From: Cladocopium goreaui
Taxonomy: Eukaryota; Sar; Dinophyceae; Suessiales; Symbiodiniaceae
Direction: 5' to 3'
Length of the DNA: 64,000 nt
NCBI GenBank assembly: GCA_947184155.2
Contig: CAMXCT020001756.1
Coordinates: 1 to 64,000 of the forward strand
The notes under the pieces were generated by a model, which searched no databases, was not told the origin of the DNA, and saw nothing but the letters and a program-made list of their open reading frames with translations. Numbering within the stretch: the stretch's first letter is position 1; every line of letters starts with the position of its first letter. The translations under genes and the position numbers were made by a program. This document shows, piece after piece, positions 18,943-28,937 of this stretch.

Positions 18943-19990
18943 ATATATACACGCTCGCCGAGTCTCGATACGCTTTGTCCTATACGCTTGTCACTCAAAC
19001 CATGCTGGCTCCTCCCCCCACGGGGGTTCCTTCACTTTCATTTTTTCAAATTCTTCAAAAATCAAAAATTCAAATCGTTCCGCATCTCAGTCCCTCAAAA
19101 AAAAACATGTTGCAAAACTGACGGCGATTTCACTCGCACAGAAAAAACGTAGCCCCTTTTTTCAACTGGCGCATTGGGGAGAGCGTTCTTGGTCAAGCTG
19201 CCGTTCTATCAACGGTAGGGGTAGGCTAACAAACAGTTGTTAATACTGATTTCTGTGGCTCTCGAATCCTGTTAAGGAATGTCGTCTGCCAACAAACCAG
19301 TATTAGTGGTGTGAGGGAGGGACAAAAAGGGCGGGTGTTGTCACACCACGTTCAAGGCTGGTGAGCGGAAAGGACTTCGACATTCGAAGATTCATTCACT
19401 TGTACTACACTATACAAGATCAACAGGTTGGTAAAACTGTTTCACGTTTGTTTATTTCAGGCAGCAAGGTTTCTGTTCTGTGTTTGACACAAACATCACA
19501 ACACGAGAGAAAAACAAGCGACATCCACAAAGCGTAGTTAATTTAAAATTCAAAAATTTTTGCCCACTATGTTTTTGTTTGACAAAAACATTTTTCCTTT
19601 GGCCAAATAAGGTCACGATCTTTGTACCAAAGAGTAGTAACTTATTTAGTCCTAGGAAAACCGTGGGCACTATATATATATATATAAGACTCCAAGCCTA
19701 TGTATACATATATCAGTGCATATATATATACACGCTCGCCGAGTCTCGATACGCTTTGTCCTATACGCTTGTCACTCAAACCATGCTGGCTCCTCCCCCC
19801 ACGGGGGTTCCTTCACTTTCATTTTTTCAAATTCTTCAAAAATCAAAAATTCAAATCGTTCCGCATCTCAGTCCCTCAAAAAAAAAACATGTTGCAAAAC
19901 TGACGGTGATTTCACTCGCACAGAAAAAACGTAGCCCTTTTTTCAACTGGCGCATTGGGGAGAGCGTTCTTGGTCAAGCTGCCGTTCTAT
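18943..19990 (-). repeat. YR-3 B2 (inner part), spacer, A2 and B1 repeats
   Basis: Positions 18943-19210 complete the B2 repeat started at 10128. Positions 19211-19335 are spacer. A2 is 19336-19641 and matches A1 at 27027-27332. B1 is 19642-19990 and repeats B2, differing in TA-tract length and a few bases. The junction GTAAC-TTATTT joins the two element ends as in a circle. No supported gene lies in this stretch apart from the end of pol at 19974. Confidence 0.92.
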
Positions 19991-22900
19991 CCCCCATTTC
20001 GAGATCCAGCCCAAGAACCTTGCGCATTGCCAGCCAGCAAATTGGCCCTTTCACCGCGCCCAGGTCAAGAAGGAGTTTATCCTCTAGCCGGCTGGGTGAA
20101 TCCGCCAAGTTAGAAAGAGAAGGGACTCTGGCAAACCACGACTTTATCTGAAGTCGCATCTCTTCACCTGTGAAGGTCTCTAGCATGGCCCCCGCCACCA
20201 AAGTTGCCCCTTGGCCTTTGATAAAAGCGGATCTGCTAGCCTCGTTGTCAAGGTACCAACACATGTGCAAGAGTTAGGCGGTTGCCCCACATCCAAATCG
20301 CAATGATGACTGGAAGGACCTCAAGCTCATATATCGGGTTCTTTGACTTCGTCAAAAGATGATCCATGATTTGGTCCGGCACTTTTCCTCCAAAGAAAGA
20401 AACGACCTTGCCAAATGGGTCAATCAAAACTCCACCTATGCCGCCTTCCTTCTGGCCCTCCGGCCCTTCGCAAGCGCCATCTGTGAACACTATCCATGAC
20501 AGTAAACAGGATGGAGTGATTGACAACGGAGGAGCTGTAAGAACCCTCTCACAAAGAAATCTGAGCGAAGTCATCTGGGAATCCGACAAGTCAATTTTCC
20601 GACGGCCACTCAAAGCTAAGTCCCCTAGGACTTTAACTGCACTGTTAGCCACCCTTCCAAAAGCAAAAGATTCAAACCAGTGTAATCGACCTCGCATAGA
20701 CTCAGCTTGCTTGGCTGTGACACACTTCTCTTTGAGAATGTCCTGCAACACAGAACTAAGCTCATCACGCCGTTCCTGGGTATGCCCCAGGCGCACAATT
20801 CCAGACTCAAAGTTTTCCAAGTCGATTTCTACGCCCAGGCTCTTGAATACCTTTGCAAAAGCGCCGGCTTTCGTGCCGTCACGCGCAAATTCGACCCCCA
20901 ACAGGTCAAACAAGGTCTCCACCGTCTTCGCCGTGTTGGAAACCAAAGCATCACATGAGAAAACCGTGTAATCATCAAAAAAGGCTGTCCAAACCAACCG
21001 AAAGAGCGCAACCCCCAGGAAACAAATGGCTAAACTGACTCTCAAGAAGCCACCCACAGATCCTGAGGCTCCGAATGGTAAACTGTTTATACCAAAAAGG
21101 GAAGTGCCACCCGTGACCGGATTTCGGACTGCAAGTCTGATCACCTCACGGTCCGCTGCTGATATTCCGTACTGCTTGTATGCATGTTTCAGATCGTAGG
21201 TGCGGCCAGAAATGCCCCCAATGCCACGGCCCTTTTGCGTGACGTCCACCAAATAGGCCAGAAAAGCTGCACACTCATCCATGGCATGCACACGATAATT
21301 TTCCACAGCTCCAACTGTTGAATTGATTCCTCCAATTGAGCAATCGTCAATCACCCGCAACTTCCCGGCCTTCTGCACCAGGCCAAAACGTTTAGCAAGG
21401 AAAAAACTCATGGGATCTGCTCCATCGTCGGGCCAGATGTATCCCAACTCCACTTCTTCCTGTGTTTTCTCCCATGTGTTTTTAACCAACTCAGCGTCCT
21501 CCCTGTCATCCCCTAGCTGCTGCAAGATTGCTCTGTTGAGACCCTGCGCCATCTGCTTCAACGTACCAAGGGAGAATTGCGGCCGCTTCACACATTGAGG
21601 AAAAATACCAGTCTTACTCTGCCACCCAGTTATGGAAAACCCATGAGCTATGTCCTCAACAAGCTTCTTATCCGGATAGTCAACCGCCTCCAGCATTTCC
21701 TTCAAAAGCAACAACCGCTTACGACGCATCAGTGGCTGCATGTGTTCAGGCAAACTTTGCTTGAACTCCAATTCCTGCTGCTTGAGCTGTTCAGCTCTCA
21801 AGGTCCATTTTGTAAGTTCCCTACAACGCACCAGGGCTAGGTCGGCAGGCGCCATAGAAACATTCTGCTCAATGACATCCTTCACCAACTGAGGCAAATG
21901 CACCGCCATCCCTCTTGGGTGGCCACATTTTACAGCTCTTTCACAAAAATCCAATGGCTCTCTTGGTAGGCCAAATTGTGACACCATTGCTTCCTCATCG
22001 CCAGCACACCCTTCCACTGAAGGGTGGACTATAGTATCATCAACCCGAACTTCACCCCTCTTAGAGACACGTTGATGTATCAGCTTTGCTCCTGCTGGCA
22101 GTTGTTCCTTAGGTGTGTCCACATGTAATGCATGGGTGACGGTGTAATAGCTACCATATTCTGAAACCAAAGGTTTGAAACGCTTGCCCCTAGGAAGTGC
22201 TGACAAAACCAATCTGTGCAAGGATGGTTGCTCGACTTCGATCTGCTGTTGTAAGTGGTCTGCATCGACCACTCCAAGTTCCAACCATTGCTGTCGGACT
22301 ATCTCCGCCATTCGAGTGCACAAAAGGTTTGGGTATGCTGCTTCCTCTGCTGTAGGGTAGTGCACTTTCCCGTCCACAACTTGCGGACGCCAGCTTTTAT
22401 GCTTATGATGATCTTCTCCAGGGCAAGCGGCTGCTAAGGGAAGTAGCCATGACATTGAACCCCAAAAACGGGAACTCTTCTTTCGTGCTCCGCCATGACA
22501 ACAGTTGTCGAATATGCAGTCATATCCGCCAAGTTCTTCCAGTAGGGCTGCAATGCATGGCACTATCCAGAAAAGGCTGTTTGTCGGGTTTCGACTGTAA
22601 CAAAGACCCCCCAACGCACCAACATGCGTACCAAGTCTGCAGTGACCTGATACACATGATTTGCCGCTTGTGTTCGGATCAAGTCTGTGCCAGAAAGGTT
22701 TGGCAACCCCAGCGGGTATTCAACTGACCTCAAAGGTTTTGGCACCCTAAACCCTGCTTTCTGAAGGGTCTTATTCGGTTTCTCCCTTGCTTTGGATGCC
22801 GTCCCACATGCTGGTGCAAAGTGAGCCCAACCCAAATTATCCTTTTCAGCTTCCAAAAACTGCTTCAGCATTTCAAGCTCTTCCGGTTTGGTCACATCAC

Positions 22901-23261
22901 AAACAAAAATTTTTGTACCATGGGATCTGTCAGTTGTCTTGTCTACTGCAACGCTGCGGCATCCCACATGTCTGCAAGCTCGGGCCAGTCTTGCCGATCC
23001 TGCATAGATCTCCACCATCAACACATCGCTCAACGATTTTCCCTCTAACCTGTCATCATGAAGGCTCGTGGTGCTATCCTGCTGTGAAACTACTTTGTTC
23101 TGCAAGGCAACAAGTTTTCGTTTAGCCTCGCTGAGATTGAAACCTGTATCTGAACTTCTCGCTTTGCGACAAGTGTTTGTACCCTGTTGTAACAACGTTT
23201 CGTCTGTCACTGCATTGTAGGGTTTCGCCTGTGAAACTGTTGATGGACTCCCGGCCTCATT
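19974..23261 (-). pseudogene. YR-3 pol: methyltransferase-like, RT and RNase H, with two single-base frameshifts
   Basis: The frame is open from the Gag UGA through motif I (VEIYAGSARL) and ACGTASKAR to VTVET. There GAAACCCG replaces an expected GAAAACCCG and the frame shifts within the ENP motif (about 22605). The second frame (22614-20248) carries CHGGARKKSS, YPTAEEAAYPNLLC, the linker motifs KPLVSEYGSYYTV and PREPLDF..RAVKCGHPR, RT (RVIDDCS, YDLKHAYKQ, FFDDY) and RNase H TDGAC and YELEVLP. A second frameshift near 20255 precedes YLDNEAS and NLADSPSR, ending at 19974 inside B1. Both lesions are single bases, so sequencing error or recent decay are equally possible. Confidence 0.85.
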
Positions 23262-23264
23262 TCA
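23262..23264 (-). other. In-frame UGA between Gag and pol (YR-3)
   Basis: The context is AAU-GUC-UGA-AAU-GAG. Pol continues in the same frame with no further stop and no AUG before motif I. Confidence 0.55.
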
Positions 23265-24485
23265 GACATTGGAGCGGCAAGTGCTCACTCCATGGTTGTT
23301 GCGGTGGCACTTCATGCAAATGTGTGCCCCCTTTTTGCACCTGCCGTTCTGGACGCTCTCTTTGCAACCTGACTTCATGTTGTAAGCCCAACAAATAGGC
23401 CTGCCTTGCTCATCCACCTGCTTGAACTCCTTGAGCTCGCTAGGGCATAATGACTTCGCCCTTTGCGATTGCTTACCCTCCTTTCTCACTTTCCCTTGCC
23501 CTTTGGCACCACTTTTGCCAGAGCTATTGGATGGTGTTCCAGTTGTAGCTGCAGCTGCCGGTTTTGCCACAGAATGCTGGGGCACTGGCAACACATACAT
23601 CGTCACCCGCGGGTCAGTCACCAACTTCTGGAAAGCGATGTTCATAGGGCTCGGAGTATCTGTCAACCTTTCTCCAGTCTGTTGATGTTCCTCTGACAAA
23701 ATCATAAAAAGTTCTTTGTCGGCCTTGATGACCTGGTCCATTTTGATTTTGCAATACCCCTCTGGGGATGGTTTTGAGAGTAGCCCAAGTAGGTACTGCA
23801 CCCATCTCTGATGCACATCCCATTCGATTAACCGGCGTTGATCCAGCGCAATGCCTCTCCTCTGAAGGCTCCACTGCAACTGCAACTCCGTGTTGTTCTC
23901 AACCTTCAATGTTGAATCCGCAGCTGTGACCCTCACTGTCTGTTGTTCTACAGAAAGAATCTGGGATTTTTCTTTCGTGGCCGCAATCTGGATTTCAGTC
24001 TCTCGCTTTGAGCATTTCGAAGGCCCTATCCAAATGACAGTGTTTGATTCTAACATCGAAGCTGCAAGGTCAATCAACGCATGACTGGGTTGGAGTTCTC
24101 CTGTAATGTGGACTCCAGACAAACGTGCCTGCTGCTGTTGGAGCCTCGCCTGTTTCTCGGCTGCGGGAAGCTTTCTGTTCCCTTCTACACTGGAGTCCAA
24201 AGAAACCTGCTGCTTTGTATGAGCCACTATCAATGTACAAGCTTCAAAGTGAAGCCTCCGAACCCTTGACACTTCCGATATGGACATGTCGACATTGCCA
24301 TTCAGCTGATTGCAAAAAGTGTCAAATTCACTTGTTGAAGCAGGCGCCTGTGGTGTACCCACTGCAAAACCTAAATCACTAAATGTCCTCAGCTGGTTCT
24401 GAGCCATCATCCGTTTCAACCATCCTGACGGGTCAATTTTATCGCAATGCAACTGAAAGGTCGCCTGAGAGTCCACCAAAGCCAT
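23262..24485 (-). CDS. YR-3 Gag-like protein with CCCH-like motif and CCHC zinc knuckle
   Basis: The chosen start is MALVDSQATF at 24485, which matches MALVDSEAAF of YR-2; the frame is open to 24542. The central block WIGPSKCSKRETE is conserved with the other Gag proteins. A basic Ser/Gly/Lys linker leads to a Cys-rich end. Numbered from 24542, this is C384-x8-C393-x8-C402-x4-H407 and then C409-x2-C412-x4-H417-x4-C422, the exact spacing of a retroviral-type zinc knuckle. The protein probably coats element RNA. The ORF is intact. Confidence 0.83.
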   Translation of the reverse strand: MALVDSQATFQLHCDKIDPSGWLKRMMAQNQLRTFSDLGFAVGTPQAPASTSEFDTFCNQLNGNVDMSISEVSRVRRLHFEACTLIVAHTKQQVSLDSSVEGNRKLPAAEKQARLQQQQARLSGVHITGELQPSHALIDLAASMLESNTVIWIGPSKCSKRETEIQIAATKEKSQILSVEQQTVRVTAADSTLKVENNTELQLQWSLQRRGIALDQRRLIEWDVHQRWVQYLLGLLSKPSPEGYCKIKMDQVIKADKELFMILSEEHQQTGERLTDTPSPMNIAFQKLVTDPRVTMYVLPVPQHSVAKPAAAATTGTPSNSSGKSGAKGQGKVRKEGKQSQRAKSLCPSELKEFKQVDEQGRPICWAYNMKSGCKESVQNGRCKKGAHICMKCHRNNHGVSTCRSNV

Positions 24486-24542
24486 GATCACGGTCGAACC
24501 ACGGCTGTCTGAAAACAAAAGTTGGTCCTGACAAATGCACAT

Positions 24543-24932
24543 CCTACTGACCTACCTGATGCATGCCTATTGCAAACAACCCATGTGCATCAAACATGTG
24601 TCTTGAAAAATTGCAAACGGTTTGACATGAGTTCACAAACCCTGTTTCCTGCTCATAAACGCAAACGGTTGAGTCTGAGTTCACAACACCCTGTTCTTGC
24701 TCTGAGCCGCACTTTGCAATGGTCCATTCAATTCAGTGAACCCTCCATTGCATGCCAAGCTGTTTCTGCAAATGAATGTTTTGACTCCCACATGCCGCAA
24801 ACGAATGAAAAAACTGAAACAACGTTTCCTTGAAAATTTCTGGCAGCTCTTGCCCTACTACTATGTAGTTCCGCAAGCTGCCATACCCCCGTTTTCCCAG
24901 CACTCTTGTGGCGTGTTGCCACAGATCCACTG
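24543..24932 (-). other. YR-3 spacer between recombinase and Gag genes
   Basis: This stretch has no supported ORF. It contains two imperfect copies of a short segment (GCAAACGGTTTGACATGAGTTC near 24613 and GCAAACGGTTGAGTCTGAGTTC near 24661). Nothing else is recognisable. Confidence 0.4.
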
Positions 24933-27008
24933 CTAACGGTTTTCAGGGGCAATCGTTTTGAAACATGGTGTGCATTTGATCACATCAAACCTATGGTCGA
25001 TGCCTTCTTTCCTGAAACGGTCAGTGATTTTTCTGCCACATGAAAGCACCCTAATGTTCCCTTTGGGAGCCAAGTGCACTGTCCTAAGTTTCACATGTTT
25101 CCAAATGTCCACATCATCTGGTATGAGCAAAAGTCGGTTTGGCACCTTTGGCAAAACAACCGCCTCGTCATCATCACTGCTGCTGCTGCACGTGGTCGCA
25201 TAATCAGAAACCAAGTCAATTGTTTCATCGGCAATTGCACTTCCATCGACAGTTCCTAATGTCTCATGTTTGACATCACCCACAACTGCCTCACCAACTG
25301 AGCTTCCAACTCCCTGCAGGTTTGGAACAAGTTCAGCAAAACGACCACTGCGTGTTTCATCTGGAAAAAACCGTCCTACTCTGATTGCATGAATGCATTC
25401 CTCTAAAACCCTCAAAGGTCTGGACGCCCCATCTCGACTGTATCGAAGGGCCATTCTCACCTGGTCAGTGTGGTACCCCAACGCCAAGCGGTCCTCAAAT
25501 GCAGCACCGAACTTCGCAAGGTAAGAAAGACATGTGGCCTTGAACGAATGTGTGGTGTACTTCAAAGGTGGCTGCATTGGCATCTTTGCCGACTGTTGCA
25601 CAAGTATCAACTGTAACCACTTGGCTGCCTCTGCAGTCGATAATGGCCTAACTGATGGGACGCCCCCTTCATCAGGCGCTGGCATGAGTGGGAAAATCTT
25701 CAGGTCCTCTATGTCCAGGTCCAATCGTGCTCTATTCCAATGCGCAGCCCATCCCTTCTCTGTGACCCCTAAACCAGGCGCTGTAAGAGGCAGGAAAGCA
25801 TGACGCATGTTGAGAGCCCTGCATGTTTTATGGACAGCTGTTGAACACTCCACAAAGCAAATGTTGCCACCTGAATCGCAGTCCCATTCCACAAACTGTG
25901 AATGTTGTGCATCACTCCAACGAGCCCTGCCATACACACAAAATAAAACCATGCCGCAAAAAACAACATTCCATGGGTCTGGGTCAGTCTCCAAAACTGC
26001 ATGAATGCATTTCAAATGCTCCACAGTCAACGGTGGGGCTTGCTTGACAGTTTCCACCGTTTTTGAGCTGGCCGCTCCCATGCACCTTCTGCTCTTGACA
26101 GCAAAGTCCAAACTCTCACATCCAAAAACATGCCTTACAAAAGTAACTGCTTCCAGCAAAGCTTTCAACCTGGATGAAGGGGCACCCTCACTCCGCTGAC
26201 GACACAAGTGGTCATACAACTCCGACTCACTGCAAAGAAACTCCTGATTGTGTGCATGTAGGTCGTTCACCAGTCTTGACAAGCTGTTTGAACGTTTGAG
26301 CAAAGTAGCAGGTGACTTATGGTGAAGTATGTCAACCAGTATTTGACACTGCCCTCTGAAATCACTCTTGGACTGCAGCATCTTCACAAAACAGTCATCT
26401 CCCTTCCAGGTCATTGCACTGCTATGCCACCTACGGATTGCAACCTCCCACATGCTGTCTCTGTGTTCTTTCCATGACTGGACTGAACTCTTTGTAACCA
26501 CGTCCAGATAAGAAGCAGCTTTAAAACGCTTCTGTGGCACATCTGAGGTCCCAACTGTTGCAGACACATCGGAGTCAACTATAGGTTCAGACACAACTGC
26601 AGGTCTGTGCAACGAAAACTGACGCACCACCGTCGAAGCTGCACTTTCACTGTCATTGTTACCAAAAATATCCGCCCAAAAACCCTGTTCCCAGAAAAAC
26701 CTGACAGGCTTCTGTTCCAGCTGCATCCATGAACTGTCAAGAGATTGGTCCTTGCTGTAACCCTTCTGAACAGCACCAGAAACGTCTTCAAATTGATCAG
26801 ACATACCAGGGGAATAAACTTCTGATGGAATTGGCAAACGGCTATCCAAAAGAAAATTCTGTTCTAGGTCCAGAGCTCCACCGCTTTGACCAAAAGGGTC
26901 TGTATCGCCGCCACATGGTGCATCGCCCGAGGAAGGCGCCCGAGTGTCATGCTCAATGTTGTCTGTATCCAAAGCAACACCCGACCCACCAATCGGCGAA
27001 AGCTCCAT
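24933..27008 (-). CDS. YR-3 tyrosine recombinase
   Basis: The start is set at MELSPIGG (27008), the first ATG after the A1 repeat; the frame is open to 27086. From that start the catalytic region includes RARWSDAQ (box I Arg), H487-S-F-K490 (HxxK), H513 in LGYH and Y523 in RYSRD. An acidic/Ser tail is followed by H...CGRK (C657)...C679-x2-C682-F, the putative zinc end. The N-terminal KRSNSLSRLVNDL region resembles the SAM-like DNA-binding domain of the family. The ORF is intact, so it could in principle act in trans for other copies. Confidence 0.85.
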   Translation of the reverse strand: MELSPIGGSGVALDTDNIEHDTRAPSSGDAPCGGDTDPFGQSGGALDLEQNFLLDSRLPIPSEVYSPGMSDQFEDVSGAVQKGYSKDQSLDSSWMQLEQKPVRFFWEQGFWADIFGNNDSESAASTVVRQFSLHRPAVVSEPIVDSDVSATVGTSDVPQKRFKAASYLDVVTKSSVQSWKEHRDSMWEVAIRRWHSSAMTWKGDDCFVKMLQSKSDFRGQCQILVDILHHKSPATLLKRSNSLSRLVNDLHAHNQEFLCSESELYDHLCRQRSEGAPSSRLKALLEAVTFVRHVFGCESLDFAVKSRRCMGAASSKTVETVKQAPPLTVEHLKCIHAVLETDPDPWNVVFCGMVLFCVYGRARWSDAQHSQFVEWDCDSGGNICFVECSTAVHKTCRALNMRHAFLPLTAPGLGVTEKGWAAHWNRARLDLDIEDLKIFPLMPAPDEGGVPSVRPLSTAEAAKWLQLILVQQSAKMPMQPPLKYTTHSFKATCLSYLAKFGAAFEDRLALGYHTDQVRMALRYSRDGASRPLRVLEECIHAIRVGRFFPDETRSGRFAELVPNLQGVGSSVGEAVVGDVKHETLGTVDGSAIADETIDLVSDYATTCSSSSDDDEAVVLPKVPNRLLLIPDDVDIWKHVKLRTVHLAPKGNIRVLSCGRKITDRFRKEGIDHRFDVIKCTPCFKTIAPENR

Positions 27009-27026
27009 GAACCTACTCCCCCATGC

Positions 27027-27332
27027 TGTTGTCACACCACGTTCAAGGCTGGTGAGCGGAAAGGACTTCGACATTAGAAGATTCATTCACTTGTACTACA
27101 CTATACAAGATCAACAGGTTGGTAAAACTGTTTCACGTTTGTTTATTTCAGGCAGCAAGGTTTCTGTTCTGTGTTTGACACAAACATCACAACACGAGAG
27201 AAAAACAAGCGACATCCACAAAGCGTAGTTAATTTAAAATTCAAAAATTTTTGCCCACTATGTTTTTGTTTGACAAAAACATTTTTCCTTTGGCCAAATA
27301 AGGTCACGATCTTTGTACCAAAGAGTAGTAAC
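27027..27332 (-). repeat. YR-3 A1 repeat
   Basis: It matches A2 at 19336-19641 with about one mismatch (CATTAGAAG versus CATTCGAAG). The outer end is GTAGTAAC at 27332. A weak spliced-leader-like stretch, CCGCTCACCAGCCTTGAACG, lies at 27040-27059, close to the inner end, as in the other elements. Confidence 0.92.
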
Positions 27333-28934
27333 TCGATTCCATTGTACAACTTCTTGCAATGCTGGTGGTAAATGAATCGCAACACTGCGCGGATGTCCAG
27401 CTTCCACCGCACGGCACATGAAATCCATTGGTTCTCTTGGAATCGCAATTACCACTTTCTCACAAACTTCTTCAGAAGTTCTTTCTTCTCTCGAAACACT
27501 CAAAAACTTGTACGTGGAGCCATTTTCACACCCAAATTTCACGTATGTTTCCTGGTATGGGTCTGCAACCTTTGTCGACCCCACTTGAGAGCAGCTCTTC
27601 AACTGCTCCAACTTGTTTTCCAACATTCTCTTTTTTATCTGTCTTTCCATCGCTTCCCGCACTTCACCCCATGTTGAAAGAAGCCGAGATTGTATAATAG
27701 CTCCTTTAGGAAGCTGTCGTAAAAAATGATGAAGTCCATTGTCTTGTTGCGGCGCTTGCACTACAGTTATGTAAGCACCAAATTCTGAAACCAAAGGTTT
27801 TGCATGCTTTCCACGTGGCAACACTCCCGAAACAACTCTGTTGAGGCTCTTGCCATGATTTTTCACCTGAGCTTCCAAACTTGTCACTTCAATTGCACCT
27901 TGTTTGACCAACGCATGTTTCAGCATCGATGCAATCCGATTACACAGAATTTCCGGATATGCAGCTTCTGCATGAGTAGGGAAGTTGACACGGCCATCCA
28001 CCACAGTCGGATGCCAAGGAGCATGAACATGTTGTTTGTCACAATAAATTTCCAACTTGTCAAACCAGTCAACGCTTGTGACAAAACATGTCTTCTTGTC
28101 TCTTGTTCCACCATGAGCACAATTGTGAAAATTGATAAACCGCAGGTTTGGATTTGTTGCAAAAAACCTTTGAAAAGGTGACGTTTTCAACATCAAACTG
28201 CTTGAAGGCTTTTCAGTGCAAATTGCAATTGACAGATCAATTGCCGTTTGAGCAATAAGAACCGTGTTCTCATACAAAATGTTAGCAGCTTCAGTGCGCA
28301 ACTTGTCACTACCACTCAACCAATGAAAGCCATCTGGAAACCTATCGTCTCTCAATGGCATTGGTTCCTTGATGTTGTGACTTCGGAGAAACTTCAGTCT
28401 CTTTCCCCGTGCACGGCTAGCAGTCCCACATGGTGGTGCCATGTGAACAAAGGCAATGAAATCAGCCTTCAAACGAAGAAACGAAAGAAGCGCTTCAACC
28501 TCCTCCCTATTGGAGAGGTCTGCCTCTAAAATGTGCTGCCCCTCTGACCTCTTTGAAGTCCTATCGAAGGCCATTGCTTGAAACCCTTGTTTCCGTAGGC
28601 ACTTTGTCAAACGTGCCGTACCAGCAAACAACTCAATGACGTAAATGTCATTCATCTTTTGACCAACATGTTTACCGCCGGCCTCAAAAGCCAACCTTGG
28701 CTCCTCACCAAGACCCTTCCTCCGCATCTCATCGCAGGGCTCCTCACCCCCGACCCTATGCTTTGAAGGTGGCTTGCCACTTCGCTCACCATCCACTGAT
28801 AAGTGAACTCTGCCTGAAACTTTCGCCGGCTTTGCAGTTTTAAACTCATCCAGCGTTTTTAAACTGTGAAACTTGTCAAACGAATTCGGACAAAATGTCA
28901 CATCATGCTCTGCGACCTCCACTGTAGACCCTAG
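27333..28934 (-). pseudogene. YR-2 methyltransferase-like N-terminal part of pol, cut by YR-3
   Basis: This frame opens right after the YR-2 Gag UGA and runs to the YR-3 junction after QEVVQWNR. It gives the cleanest methyltransferase motifs of the five elements: VIELFAGTARL (motif I), MAPPCGTASRAR (motif IV-like, Pro-Cys), CTEKPSSS (ENP position), CAHGGTRDKKT, CDKQHVHAPWHP and FPTHAEAAYPEILCNRIA. The linker motifs VLPRGKHAKPLVSEFGAYITV and PREPMDF..RAVEAGHPR follow. The same frame continues at 10127. The order and form of motifs I, IV, VI and VIII point to a C5-cytosine methyltransferase relative rather than the Dam-type enzyme known from DIRS1. Confidence 0.82.
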
Positions 28935-28937
28935 TCA
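28935..28937 (-). other. In-frame UGA between Gag and pol (YR-2), UGA-CUA-G context
   Basis: The context is AGC-UGA-CUA-GGG. UGA CUA (G) is the best-known efficient readthrough context in eukaryotes and some RNA viruses. Gag (C-terminal frame) and pol share the frame. Confidence 0.7.

Larger units (their letters stand above)
10128..27332 (-). mobile_element. YR-3: full-length YR retrotransposon inserted in YR-2 pol, itself split by YR-4
   Basis: The element comprises 10128-10211 and 18943-27332. Minus-strand order is A1 (27332-27027), recombinase, Gag, methyltransferase-RT-RNase H, B1 (19990-19642), A2 (19641-19336), a 125-bp spacer, and B2 (19210-18943 plus 10211-10128). Its ends are TTATTT (10128) and GTAAC (27332). 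Removing it leaves GGCATC next to TCGATT and a continuous YR-2 reading frame, so insertion caused neither duplication nor loss. A1 and A2 differ at about one position in 306, so it is fairly young. Two single-base frameshifts in pol make it look inactive as assembled. Confidence 0.9.

Noticed and set aside
10212-27332. Endogenous retrovirus or LTR retrotransposon.
   Set aside because: No DDE integrase, protease or envelope is seen; the terminal repeats are split (A/B) instead of simple LTRs, and a tyrosine recombinase is present.
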